DNA of 43,376 nucleotides from assembly GCA_021772075.1 (NCBI GenBank), contig JAETNQ010000034.1, positions 1-43,376 of the forward strand, read 5' to 3'. The position numbers were made by a program, and so were the translations under genes. Below, piece after piece: positions 35,566 through 43,376 of this stretch (position 1 is the first letter of the stretch; each line of letters begins with the position of its first letter). The notes under the pieces were generated by a model. That model saw only the letters and a list, made by a program, of their open reading frames with translations, was not told the origin of the DNA and did not search any database. The stretch is from Lachnospiraceae bacterium. Lineage in GTDB: Bacteria; Bacillota; Clostridia; Lachnospirales; Lachnospiraceae.

Positions 35566-36384
35566 TTACCGTTTCAGGTTATTCGCCTGCTGCATCATCT
35601 CGTCGGTGGTCGTAATCGCTTTGGAATTCATTTCATATGCGCGCTGTGCCACAATCAGGTTTACCATTTCATCTGCCACCTTCACGTTGGAGCCTTCCAG
35701 ATATCCCTGTACCAGTTTGCTCCGGCGCACATTCGGGTTCGTCGCTTCATTAATCACCGCCCCGCTGGCTGCCGTAGCCGCATATAAGGTATCCCCCTGG
35801 CGTTCCAGCCCCGACGGATTCCTGAACTGGAAAGCTCCTATTGTCATTCCAAGGGACTGGGGATTATTGTTTTCATCGGGATACATCAGCGTGCCGTCAG
35901 CGCTGATCGTTATTCTGCTGGTAACAAAATCGCCCGCCAGCTGGATCGGCTGGTTTGCCGTGCTCAATACCGGAAGTCCGTCAGAAGTCGTCAGCATAAG
36001 CCGGTTTGTTCCCCCTGTCGCCCATGTGAAATCGCCGTTTCTCGTATAATTAATTTCCCCGTTCGCATTGCGGACTGCAAAAAAACCATCGCCCTCGATC
36101 GCAAATGCGGTCTTGCTTTCCGAAGCGAGCAGACTGCCCTGGCCAAAAAGCTGATTAATAGAAGCCGTCCTTACGCCCAGCCCGACCTGGGACGTTACCG
36201 GTTTCGGATCGCCGTTGGCAGTCGTCGTAGCCGTTTGCAGCGTCTGGTATAATAACGATTTGAATTGTGCGACCTGGGACTTGTATCCGGCGGAATTTAC
36301 ATTTGCCAAATTATTTGCAATCGTATCCACGTTTGTCTGTTGTGCATTCATCCCTGTCGCCGCAGACCATAAACTTCTAACCAT
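35566..36384 (-). CDS. flgG: Flagellar basal-body distal rod protein FlgG (FlhP-like)
   Basis: This 272-residue rod protein starts MVRSLWSAATGMNAQQTNVDTIANNLANVNSAGYK, the N-terminal rod signature, and ends with NVKVADEMVNLIVAQRAYEMNSKAITTTDEMMQQANNL, the C-terminal rod/hook signature. It is exported by the flagellar type III system and stacks with FlgF in the rod. AGGAGGG lies upstream, and flgF ends 13 bases before. It corresponds to FlhP in the Bacillus mbl-flhO-flhP group. Confidence 0.93.
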   Translation of the reverse strand: MVRSLWSAATGMNAQQTNVDTIANNLANVNSAGYKSQVAQFKSLLYQTLQTATTTANGDPKPVTSQVGLGVRTASINQLFGQGSLLASESKTAFAIEGDGFFAVRNANGEINYTRNGDFTWATGGTNRLMLTTSDGLPVLSTANQPIQLAGDFVTSRITISADGTLMYPDENNNPQSLGMTIGAFQFRNPSGLERQGDTLYAATAASGAVINEATNPNVRRSKLVQGYLEGSNVKVADEMVNLIVAQRAYEMNSKAITTTDEMMQQANNLKR

Positions 36385-36397
36385 AATTTAAACCCTC

Positions 36398-37180
36398 CTA
36401 TAACCTGCCGATCTGAGTAACGGCAGTCTCCAATGTGCTGTCATACGTCTGGATTACTTTCTGATTCGTTTCATAAGCCCTTGATATATTAATCATGTTT
36501 ACCATTTCTGTTACTACCGAAATATTGGAACTCTCCAGATATCCTTGGTATACCTTTGCCTCGGCATCCTGGAAAGTCGCCCCTTCCACCGGCTGGTAAT
36601 AATTCTCCCCATACTTTTCCAGATAATTATAATCCCGGAAATCCCGGATGCCGATCTGGGCAACCGGCGTATTATCGTCCCCCTGCATAATATTGCCGCT
36701 GGTATCTATCCTGACATCCAGCAGGGGATCCAAGCGTATCCTGGCATTATTAGCGCCCATCACGTAATCGCCGTCATGCGTCACCAGATATCCCTGCGTA
36801 TCCATCCGAAAGCTCCCGTCCCTCGTGTACTTAAGAGAACTCTCATTATTCCTGTTAGTATAAGACACAACAAAAAATCCCGGCCCTGACAATGCCAGGT
36901 CAAAGGCATTCTCCGTTCCCTTGATCGGCCCTTGGGAATAATCCGTATAGCCCTCCCCGATTTTCACGCCCAGATTATTCACGCCGAGCTGCCTCGTCAG
37001 CCTGGCCGTTTCCGATGTATCCTTCAGCTTATAGGCCAGCACATCGTTAAATGCCTGGCTGGTAGCCCCTTCCTTCTTATAGCCGTTGGTGTTCGCATTT
37101 GCCAGGTTGTTCGTCATGACATCCATCCTGTGCTGCTCGTTCAACATACCTGTATATGCGGTATATAACCCCTTAAGCAT
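36398..37180 (-). CDS. flgF: Flagellar basal-body rod protein FlgF (FlhO-like)
   Basis: This 260-residue rod protein starts MLKGLYTAYTGMLNEQHRMDVMTNNLANANTNGYKKEG and closes with SNISVVTEMVNMINISRAYETNQKVIQTYDSTLETAV, both rod-family ends. The middle contains ALSGPGFFVVSYTNRN. It is exported without a cleavable signal peptide and helps form the proximal or distal rod. GGAGGAG precedes ATG. It sits 23 bases after mbl, matching the Bacillus order mbl-flhO-flhP. Confidence 0.92.
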   Translation of the reverse strand: MLKGLYTAYTGMLNEQHRMDVMTNNLANANTNGYKKEGATSQAFNDVLAYKLKDTSETARLTRQLGVNNLGVKIGEGYTDYSQGPIKGTENAFDLALSGPGFFVVSYTNRNNESSLKYTRDGSFRMDTQGYLVTHDGDYVMGANNARIRLDPLLDVRIDTSGNIMQGDDNTPVAQIGIRDFRDYNYLEKYGENYYQPVEGATFQDAEAKVYQGYLESSNISVVTEMVNMINISRAYETNQKVIQTYDSTLETAVTQIGRL

Positions 37181-37203
37181 TTTTCTCCTCCTCTTTTCCG
37201 CCT

Positions 37204-38196
37204 CTATTCCTCCCGGTATCCTGCCAGGAACTCCACGTACTTGCCGGTTCCGATAGCTACTGCAGTCGTCGGCTCCTCCGCAGTCATTGTATTGATCCCC
37301 GTCTTGGATTCAATGAGATCCTCCAGCCCTCTCAGCATGCTCCCTCCTCCGGTCAGGACGATTCCCCTGTCCGCGATGTCTGCAGCCAGCTCCGGCGGAG
37401 TCTTCTCCAATACGCTATGGATAGTCTCTACGATCTGTGCCGTCGTCTCCCTGAGGGCTTCCTCGGTTTCTTCTGAAGAAACCTTAACGGTCCTTGGCAG
37501 CCCGGTGACAAGGTTACGCCCCCTCACATCCATATAATCAACCTCGCTTCGCTTGAAGGCAGATCCGATTTTTATTTTCAAATCCTCCGCTGTTCTTTCC
37601 CCGATCAACAGATTATGTTTTTTTCTCATATAGCGAATGAGCGCTTCATCAAAATCATCCCCGGCAATCTTAATGGACGCGCTGACAACCGTTCCTCCCA
37701 ATGAAATAACCGCAATATCGGAAGTGCCTCCCCCAATATCGACGATCATATTGCCGCACGGCTTATATATATCAATCCCGGCTCCTATCGCTGCCGCAAT
37801 CGGTTCCTCAATAATAAATACATCTCTGGCTCCTGCCTGCTCCGTAGCATCCTGAACGGCTTTTCTTTCCACTTCCGTCACTCCGCTCGGTACGCAGACC
37901 GCAATCCTCGGCTTGCGGAACGTCTTTTTCCCGATCGCCTTCTGGATAAAATATTTCATCATTTTTTCCGTCGTTTCATAATCGGAAATAACTCCCTGGC
38001 GCAAAGGCCGGATGGCTACGATGTTTCCCGGCGTCCTTCCAAGCATCAGCCTGGCTTCCTCGCCGATCGCCTTAATCTTATCCGTATCCCTGTCAAACGC
38101 CACAACGGAAGGTTCTTTCAATACTACCCCTTTTCCTCTTATATATACTAAAATGCTTGCTGTGCCCAAATCAATTCCGATATCCGTATATTGCAT
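37204..38196 (-). CDS. mbl: MreB/Mbl-family actin-like cytoskeletal protein
   Basis: This 330-residue protein shows DIGIDLGTASILVYIRGKGVVLKEPSVVA (phosphate 1), IIEEPIAAAIGAGI, NMIVDIGGGTSDIAVISLGG (phosphate 2), LLIGERTAEDLKIKIGSAF and RGIVLTGGGSMLRGL (adenosine). It polymerises on the membrane and steers lateral cell-wall synthesis. Linkage to flgF/flgG favours Mbl over MreB or MreBH. The start at 38196 follows AAAGGGG; the ATG at 38238 adds 14 residues not seen in the family. Promoters at 38285-38312 and 38357-38382 lie upstream. Confidence 0.93.
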   Translation of the reverse strand: MQYTDIGIDLGTASILVYIRGKGVVLKEPSVVAFDRDTDKIKAIGEEARLMLGRTPGNIVAIRPLRQGVISDYETTEKMMKYFIQKAIGKKTFRKPRIAVCVPSGVTEVERKAVQDATEQAGARDVFIIEEPIAAAIGAGIDIYKPCGNMIVDIGGGTSDIAVISLGGTVVSASIKIAGDDFDEALIRYMRKKHNLLIGERTAEDLKIKIGSAFKRSEVDYMDVRGRNLVTGLPRTVKVSSEETEEALRETTAQIVETIHSVLEKTPPELAADIADRGIVLTGGGSMLRGLEDLIESKTGINTMTAEEPTTAVAIGTGKYVEFLAGYREE

Positions 38197-38284
38197 GGTA
38201 AGCCCCTTTCTTTCTATAGTTGTATTTTTGCTGAACATCTATTTTAATATTTTCCATTTGTCCATAAACTAAACACGCAAAACC

Positions 38285-38312
38285 ATTATAACCTAAAGAA
38301 AGAGTTTTTCAA
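38285..38312 (-). promoter_or_regulatory. Sigma-A-type promoter of mbl operon
   Basis: On the minus strand TTGAAA and TATAAT are separated by 16 bases, predicting a start near 38278 and a leader of about 80 bases to mbl. Confidence 0.7.
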
Positions 38313-38356
38313 AGAGGTTTCTTGAATTTTTTTAAAAGATTAATATTTCTAAATAC

Positions 38357-38382
38357 ATCGGTTTCTTTTCCCTAAAACTTTA
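38357..38382 (-). promoter_or_regulatory. Sigma-28 (SigD/FliA)-like promoter upstream of mbl-flgF-flgG
   Basis: The minus strand reads TAAAGTTT, then after 16 bases from TAAA, ACCGATGT. This is one base from the GCCGAT core of the motility sigma factor, and spacing is close to the usual 15. It would add flagella-linked transcription to the housekeeping promoter downstream. Confidence 0.5.
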
Positions 38383-38409
38383 GCCTTTCCTCCCATTTTC
38401 CTGATTTTG

Positions 38410-41289
38410 CTATTGCTGCTTTTCCGGCGTCCTCTGTTTTTCGAGCATTTTCTTCACATATGCCCCCGTATAGGACTTGTCATTCCCGGCAACTTCTTCC
38501 GGCGTTCCGCTGGCAATCACGGTTCCCCCTCTGTCCCCGCCTTCCGGCCCGATATCGATAATATAATCCGCCGTTTTTATCACATCCAGGTTATGCTCTA
38601 TTACTACCACCGTATTGCCGCCGTCCGCCAGCCTGTGCAATATTTCCGTCAGCTTATGGACATCCGCAAAATGGAGGCCCGTAGTCGGCTCGTCCAGAAT
38701 ATAAATCGTCTTCCCCGTGCTCCGTTTGCTTAATTCCGCAGCCAGCTTAATCCTTTGGGCTTCCCCGCCGGATAATGTGGTGGAAGGCTGCCCCAGTTTG
38801 ATATATGACAGTCCCACATCGTTCAACGTCTCTATTTTCCGCCGGATGGAAGGTACATTTTCAAAAAAACCTACTGCTTCCTCTACTGTCATATCCAGCA
38901 CGTCATAAATACTTTTTCCTTTATATTTTACCTCCAAAGTTTCCCTGTTGTACCTCTTTCCCCCGCATACTTCGCAAGGGACATAAACATCGGGCAGGAA
39001 GTGCATCTCGATTTTAATAATGCCGTCACCGCTGCAAGCCTCGCATCTGCCTCCCTTTACATTAAAACTGAAGCGGCCCTTCTTATAGCCTTTCGCCTTG
39101 GCATCCGCCGTAGCGGCGAACAGATCCCTGATCTGGTCGAACACGCCGGTATAGGTGGCCGGATTGGAACGGGGCGTCCTTCCGATGGGGGATTGGTCGA
39201 TGTCTATCACTTTGTCCAGCTGCTCGATTCCTTTGATTCCCCCGTGTCTGCCGGGGATCGTCCTCGCCCGGTTCAGTTCTTTTGCCAGGCGTTTATATAG
39301 AATTTCATTTACCAAAGAACTTTTTCCCGAACCAGAAACTCCCGTCACGCAGGTCAGCACTCCAAGAGGAAATTCCACATCGATATTCTTCAGATTATTT
39401 TCTGCTGCTTTCAGCACCGTCAGCTTTCCGGTCGGCTTCCTCCTCTTTTCGGGAACCGGAATCTGCCGCCTGCCGCTGAGATACTGCCCTGTTATGGATT
39501 CGGGCACGGCCATGATCTCCTCCGCCGTCCCCGCAGCCACCACCTCTCCCCCATGGGATCCTGCCCCCGGGCCGATATCCACGACATAATCCGCCGCCAG
39601 CATCGTATCTTCATCATGCTCCACGACAATCAACGTATTTCCCATATCTTTCAAATTTCTCAGCGTATTCAGCAGCTTGTCATTGTCCCTCTGGTGCAGG
39701 CCGATGCTCGGCTCGTCCAAAATATAACATACTCCCACAAGACCGGAACCTATCTGGGTTGCCAGGCGGATCCTCTGTGCTTCCCCTCCGGACAGAGTCC
39801 CCGTCGCCCTTGCCAGGGAAAGGTAGTCCAGCCCCACATCGATTAAAAATCCTACTCTTGCCCGGATTTCCTTCAGCACTTGTTTGCCGATAAGCTGTTG
39901 CTGCCTGGTCAGCTCCATCTCCTTCAAAAATCCATGAAGCTTCCCGATAGACATAGATGTTATTTCAAAGATATTCTTATCACATACCGTAACAGCCAGC
40001 GATTCTCTTTTCAGGCGCATTCCCTTGCAAAGCCTGCATGGCGTAATATGCATAAAGGATTCGTACTCCTGCTTCATAACGTCCGAAGAGGTCTCCCGGT
40101 AACGGCGCTCCACATTCTTTATCAGCCCTTCAAAGGCAACCGGATAGATTCCCTGCCCTCTCTGTCCTTTATAGTATACCGTAACTTCTTTCCCTTTTGT
40201 CCCATGCAGGATAACATCCGTCACTTTGTCCGGATATTCCTCAAAGGGAGTATCTAGGTCAAATCCATATTCTTTTCCAAGCGCAAGCAGAATAGCATTG
40301 GTAAAGCTGGAAGGATCGTTACAGGACTGCCATCCCATAACAGCAACCGCCCCCTCATTGATGCTGAGCCTTTTATCAGGAATCATCAGATCCACATCGA
40401 ATTCCATTTTATATCCAAGGCCGAAACAGTCCGGGCAGGCGCCGAAAGGATTATTAAAGGAAAAACTTCTCGGTTCGATCTCACTGATGCTGACGCCGCA
40501 GTCCGGGCAGGAAAAGCTCTGGCTGAAGTTCACAGTCTCCCCGCCTATGACATCCACAACCAAAAGCCCCTCTGCCAGAGCCAATACATTTTCAACGGAG
40601 TCCGTCAGCCTCCGTTCGATCCCGTCCTTAACTACCAGACGGTCCACCACGATTTCGATATTATGCTTGATATTTTTATCCAATTTAATTTCTTCCGACA
40701 GTTCATAAAGGCTCCCGTCCACGCGGACACGCACATATCCGCTCTTTTTTGCGCGTTCAAGCACCTTTGCGTGTTCGCCTTTCCTTCCTCTGACAACAGG
40801 GGCAAGAAGCTGGATTTTAGTTCCTTCCGGCATTGCCATGATCTGGTCTGTCATCTGGTCTACCGACTGTTTTTTAATTTCACGCCCGCAGGACGGGCAA
40901 TGGGGAATACCGATCCTGGCATATAACAGCCTGAAATAATCATAGATTTCCGTCACCGTGCCCACTGTGGATCTCGGATTGCGGTTCGTCGATTTCTGGT
41001 CGATGGAAATGGCCGGGGAAAGCCCTTCTATTTTTTCTACATTCGGCTTTTCCATCTGGCCGAGGAACTGCCTGGCATAAGAAGATAAAGACTCCATATA
41101 GCGCCGCTGTCCTTCCGCATAAATGGTATCAAATGCCAAAGAAGACTTCCCGGAACCGGACAGTCCGGTAAGAACCACAAATTCATTCCTCGGTATATCC
41201 ACATCAATGTTCTTCAAGTTATGTTCATTCGCCCCGCGTATTTTAATGTATTCCCTGCGGGGCAGCATTTTCTTATTCGTCTCTTCCAT
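38410..41289 (-). CDS. uvrA: Excinuclease ABC subunit A
   Basis: This 959-residue DNA-damage sensor has two ABC ATPase modules: [20 protein letters not shown] and [15 protein letters not shown] Walker A motifs, two [15 protein letters not shown] signatures, and zinc-binding cysteines ([30 protein letters not shown]). It forms UvrA2B for nucleotide excision repair. The start at 41289 is set by GAGG six bases upstream; an ATG at 41299 overlapping the uvrB stop is an alternative. Coupled to uvrB. No terminator is visible between its stop and the mbl promoters. Confidence 0.97.
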   Translation of the reverse strand: MEETNKKMLPRREYIKIRGANEHNLKNIDVDIPRNEFVVLTGLSGSGKSSLAFDTIYAEGQRRYMESLSSYARQFLGQMEKPNVEKIEGLSPAISIDQKSTNRNPRSTVGTVTEIYDYFRLLYARIGIPHCPSCGREIKKQSVDQMTDQIMAMPEGTKIQLLAPVVRGRKGEHAKVLERAKKSGYVRVRVDGSLYELSEEIKLDKNIKHNIEIVVDRLVVKDGIERRLTDSVENVLALAEGLLVVDVIGGETVNFSQSFSCPDCGVSISEIEPRSFSFNNPFGACPDCFGLGYKMEFDVDLMIPDKRLSINEGAVAVMGWQSCNDPSSFTNAILLALGKEYGFDLDTPFEEYPDKVTDVILHGTKGKEVTVYYKGQRGQGIYPVAFEGLIKNVERRYRETSSDVMKQEYESFMHITPCRLCKGMRLKRESLAVTVCDKNIFEITSMSIGKLHGFLKEMELTRQQQLIGKQVLKEIRARVGFLIDVGLDYLSLARATGTLSGGEAQRIRLATQIGSGLVGVCYILDEPSIGLHQRDNDKLLNTLRNLKDMGNTLIVVEHDEDTMLAADYVVDIGPGAGSHGGEVVAAGTAEEIMAVPESITGQYLSGRRQIPVPEKRRKPTGKLTVLKAAENNLKNIDVEFPLGVLTCVTGVSGSGKSSLVNEILYKRLAKELNRARTIPGRHGGIKGIEQLDKVIDIDQSPIGRTPRSNPATYTGVFDQIRDLFAATADAKAKGYKKGRFSFNVKGGRCEACSGDGIIKIEMHFLPDVYVPCEVCGGKRYNRETLEVKYKGKSIYDVLDMTVEEAVGFFENVPSIRRKIETLNDVGLSYIKLGQPSTTLSGGEAQRIKLAAELSKRSTGKTIYILDEPTTGLHFADVHKLTEILHRLADGGNTVVVIEHNLDVIKTADYIIDIGPEGGDRGGTVIASGTPEEVAGNDKSYTGAYVKKMLEKQRTPEKQQ

Positions 41290-41297
41290 GTCCTTCC

Positions 41298-43283
41298 TCA
41301 TTTCCGCTCTGCCAGCTGTTTCTTTAATTCCGCCATCTTATCCCGAAGTTCCGCCGCCGCTTCAAAGTTCAGGTCTGCTGCCGCCTGCTTCATCTTTTTC
41401 TGGATCTTTCCGATCAATTTTTCCAGTTCCTCATCGCTCATGGACTCAGGATCTTTCTCAAAATTCGCCTCTTCCTTAGCGATCACTTTGGAAATGCTGA
41501 TCAGCTCCCGCACCGCTTTCTTTATCGTCTGCGGGGTAATTCCATGTTCCTCGTTATATTTATTTTGTATCTCGCGCCTTCTGTTCGTCTCTGTTATAGC
41601 CGCCTGCATGGAATCCGTCATATTATCGGCATACATGACCACCCTGCCTTCCGCATTCCTGGCAGCACGCCCGATCGTCTGGATCAGCGAAGTCTCCGAA
41701 CGCAGAAATCCTTCCTTATCCGCATCCAATATGGCCACCAGCGATATCTCCGGAATATCCAGCCCTTCCCTCAACAGGTTGATCCCTACCAGCACATCGA
41801 ATACATCCAGCCGCATATCCCTGATAATCTCGGCTCTTTCCAATGTATCGATATCCGAATGAAGATATTTGACCCGGATCCCTACTTCTTTCATATAATC
41901 GGTCAAATCTTCAGCCATTCTCTTTGTCAACGTCGTTACCAATACCTTATTATGCTTTTCCGTCTCCTTACGGACCTCGCTGACCAAATCGTCGATCTGC
42001 CCTTCCACCGGGCGCACGGCCACCTCCGGATCCAGAAGCCCCGTAGGGCGGATGATCTGTTCCGTCCGCAGCAGTTCATGATCCTTTTCGTATTCGGCAG
42101 GAGTTGCCGAAACAAACAGCAGCTGGTCGATATGCTCCTCAAACTCCTGGAAATTCAAAGGCCGGTTATCCAGCGCGGACGGAAGGCGGAAGCCATAATC
42201 CACCAGCGTATTCTTCCGGGAACGGTCCCCGGCGAACATCCCCCTGATCTGCGGGATTGTCATATGGGACTCGTCAATAATAATTAAATAGTCGTCTTTA
42301 AAATAATCCATCAAAGTAAGAGGCGTCGCCCCCTCCTGCATTCCATTCAAATGCCGGGAATAGTTCTCAATGCCGGAGCAAAATCCTGTCTCCCTCAGCA
42401 TTTCGATATCAAAGTTCGTCCTTTCGGAAATCCTCTGCGCTTCCAGCAGCTTGTCCTCTCCTTTAAAGAAACGCACTCTTGCTTCCAATTCTGTCTCTAT
42501 ATTTTTGCACGCCGCATTAATTTTATCCTGGGATACTACATAATGGGAAGCCGGAAATATAGAAATATGTTCCAGCACCGCATGCACCTGGCCGGTCAAT
42601 GGATCGATTTCCGCGATCCGGTCTATTTCATCCCCGAAAAACTCCACCCGTATGAGATAGTCCCCGCCCTGTGCCGGATAAATTTCCACCACATCTCCCC
42701 GCACACGAAAACATCCTCTGCCCAGATCCATATCGTTCCTGTCATATTGGATATCGATCAGTTCCCGGATCACCGAATCCCTGTCTTTGATCATTCCCGG
42801 ACGCAGAGATACGATCATCTCCTGGTAATCATCCGGGCTTCCCAAACCATATATGCAGGATACGCTGGCCACGACCACCACATCCCGCCTCTCCGTCAGG
42901 GACGCCGTCGCCGACAGCCGCAGTTTCTCGATCTCCTCATTGATGGAAGAATCTTTCGCTATATAGGTATCCGAAGACGGCACGTAAGCCTCCGGCTGGT
43001 AATAATCGTAGTAGGACACAAAATATTCCACCGCATTCTCCGGGAAGAACTCCTTGAATTCTCCGTAGAGCTGCGCCGCCAACGTCTTATTATGGGCGAT
43101 TACGAGTGTCGGTTTCTGCAAGGCTTGTATCACATTTGCCATCGTGAACGTCTTGCCGGAACCCGTAACCCCTAGTAAAGTCTGGAATTGGTTGCCCTCC
43201 TGAAAGCCTTTGACCAACTCTGCGATTGCCTGCGGCTGGTCGCCTGTGGGCTTGTATGGAGCATGTAATTTGAACTCTGGCAT
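41298..43283 (-). CDS. uvrB: Excinuclease ABC subunit B
   Basis: This 661-residue helicase-like protein verifies lesions and loads UvrC. It begins [17 protein letters not shown] and has Walker [16 protein letters not shown], the beta-hairpin region [67 protein letters not shown], and a C-terminal UVR coiled coil ([17 protein letters not shown]). GGAGG lies eight bases before ATG. It is first of the uvrBA pair; phased repeats upstream (43332-43363) may regulate it. Confidence 0.98.
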   Translation of the reverse strand: MPEFKLHAPYKPTGDQPQAIAELVKGFQEGNQFQTLLGVTGSGKTFTMANVIQALQKPTLVIAHNKTLAAQLYGEFKEFFPENAVEYFVSYYDYYQPEAYVPSSDTYIAKDSSINEEIEKLRLSATASLTERRDVVVVASVSCIYGLGSPDDYQEMIVSLRPGMIKDRDSVIRELIDIQYDRNDMDLGRGCFRVRGDVVEIYPAQGGDYLIRVEFFGDEIDRIAEIDPLTGQVHAVLEHISIFPASHYVVSQDKINAACKNIETELEARVRFFKGEDKLLEAQRISERTNFDIEMLRETGFCSGIENYSRHLNGMQEGATPLTLMDYFKDDYLIIIDESHMTIPQIRGMFAGDRSRKNTLVDYGFRLPSALDNRPLNFQEFEEHIDQLLFVSATPAEYEKDHELLRTEQIIRPTGLLDPEVAVRPVEGQIDDLVSEVRKETEKHNKVLVTTLTKRMAEDLTDYMKEVGIRVKYLHSDIDTLERAEIIRDMRLDVFDVLVGINLLREGLDIPEISLVAILDADKEGFLRSETSLIQTIGRAARNAEGRVVMYADNMTDSMQAAITETNRRREIQNKYNEEHGITPQTIKKAVRELISISKVIAKEEANFEKDPESMSDEELEKLIGKIQKKMKQAAADLNFEAAAELRDKMAELKKQLAERK

Positions 43284-43331
43284 ATGAAAACCTCCAATTT
43301 GTGACCGAAAAAAGTTCGCCTATTCGCCCGA

Positions 43332-43363
43332 AATTCGTGTAATTTGATTTTCAATTCGTGTAA
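43332..43363 (-). promoter_or_regulatory. Phased direct repeats upstream of uvrB, possible operator/promoter
   Basis: AATTCGTGTAA occurs at 43332-43342 and 43353-43363, exactly 21 bases apart (two helical turns). On the minus strand the copies read TTACACGAATT; TTTACA followed 17 bases later by TACACG could act as -35/-10, so the repeats overlap a possible promoter. No typical LexA box (GAAC-N4-GTTC) is present. Confidence 0.5.
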
Positions 43364-43376
43364 AATGGACTTGCAA

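Noticed and set aside
43284-43376. LexA box upstream of uvrB
   Set aside because: No GAAC-N4-GTTC or close variant is present; only phased TTACACGAATT repeats.

Overview
The window looks like chromosomal DNA from a motile, anaerobic Clostridia of the Lachnospiraceae type. This rests on gene content and neighbourhoods: a Spo0A-family output domain, mbl-flgF-flgG linkage, cdaA-cdaR-glmM, strong AGGAGG ribosome sites and several minus-strand operons. No tRNA, rRNA, CRISPR array or intact transposon is visible.

Positions 1-15000 (minus strand) carry an exopolysaccharide cluster. Transcription runs from about 14940 leftwards: a GtrB-like polyprenyl-phosphate sugar transferase, a GT2, a WcaJ/CpsE-type initiating phosphoglycosyltransferase, a Wzz-like chain-length protein with a degenerate kinase tail, a striking multi-hairpin element (10531-10640), a GT2, an EpsG/Wzy-like polymerase, a GT2, two GT4 enzymes, a chemoreceptor with its own promoter, a GT2 and a GT39-like membrane transferase. 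No Wzx flippase is seen. The left 100 bases contain hairpins that could be the end of an IS605/TnpB-type element cut by the window edge.

Positions 15000-24260 hold a free-standing Spo0A C-terminal DNA-binding protein, a divergent second chemoreceptor (plus strand), and a minus-strand sugar-nucleotide operon: rfbD, a divergent-PAP2 protein, a large GT-C-like membrane protein, GDP-fucose synthase and manC. A plus-strand DUF3048 lipoprotein is divergent from rfbD. Precursor supply is only partial here: no gmd and no rfbABC.

Positions 24360-35020 (minus) are core genes: leuA (actinobacterial/fungal type), an HPr, then one long run recD2-comF-YvyF-like-two unknown membrane proteins-cdaA-cdaR-glmM, joining DNA repair, competence, flagellar and c-di-AMP/peptidoglycan-precursor functions.

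Positions 35140-43376 (minus) contain uvrB-uvrA and then mbl-flgF-flgG-rod-binding protein. Upstream of mbl are a housekeeping-type promoter and a sigma-28-like promoter.

The most interesting items are the junction-forming palindromic element inside the polysaccharide operon, the receiver-less Spo0A protein with a Spo0A-box-like site next to its own promoter, the pseudokinase-like Wzz protein, and tandem operator-like repeats in the DUF3048 gene leader. All promoters, terminators and folds were identified by eye, not by calculation.
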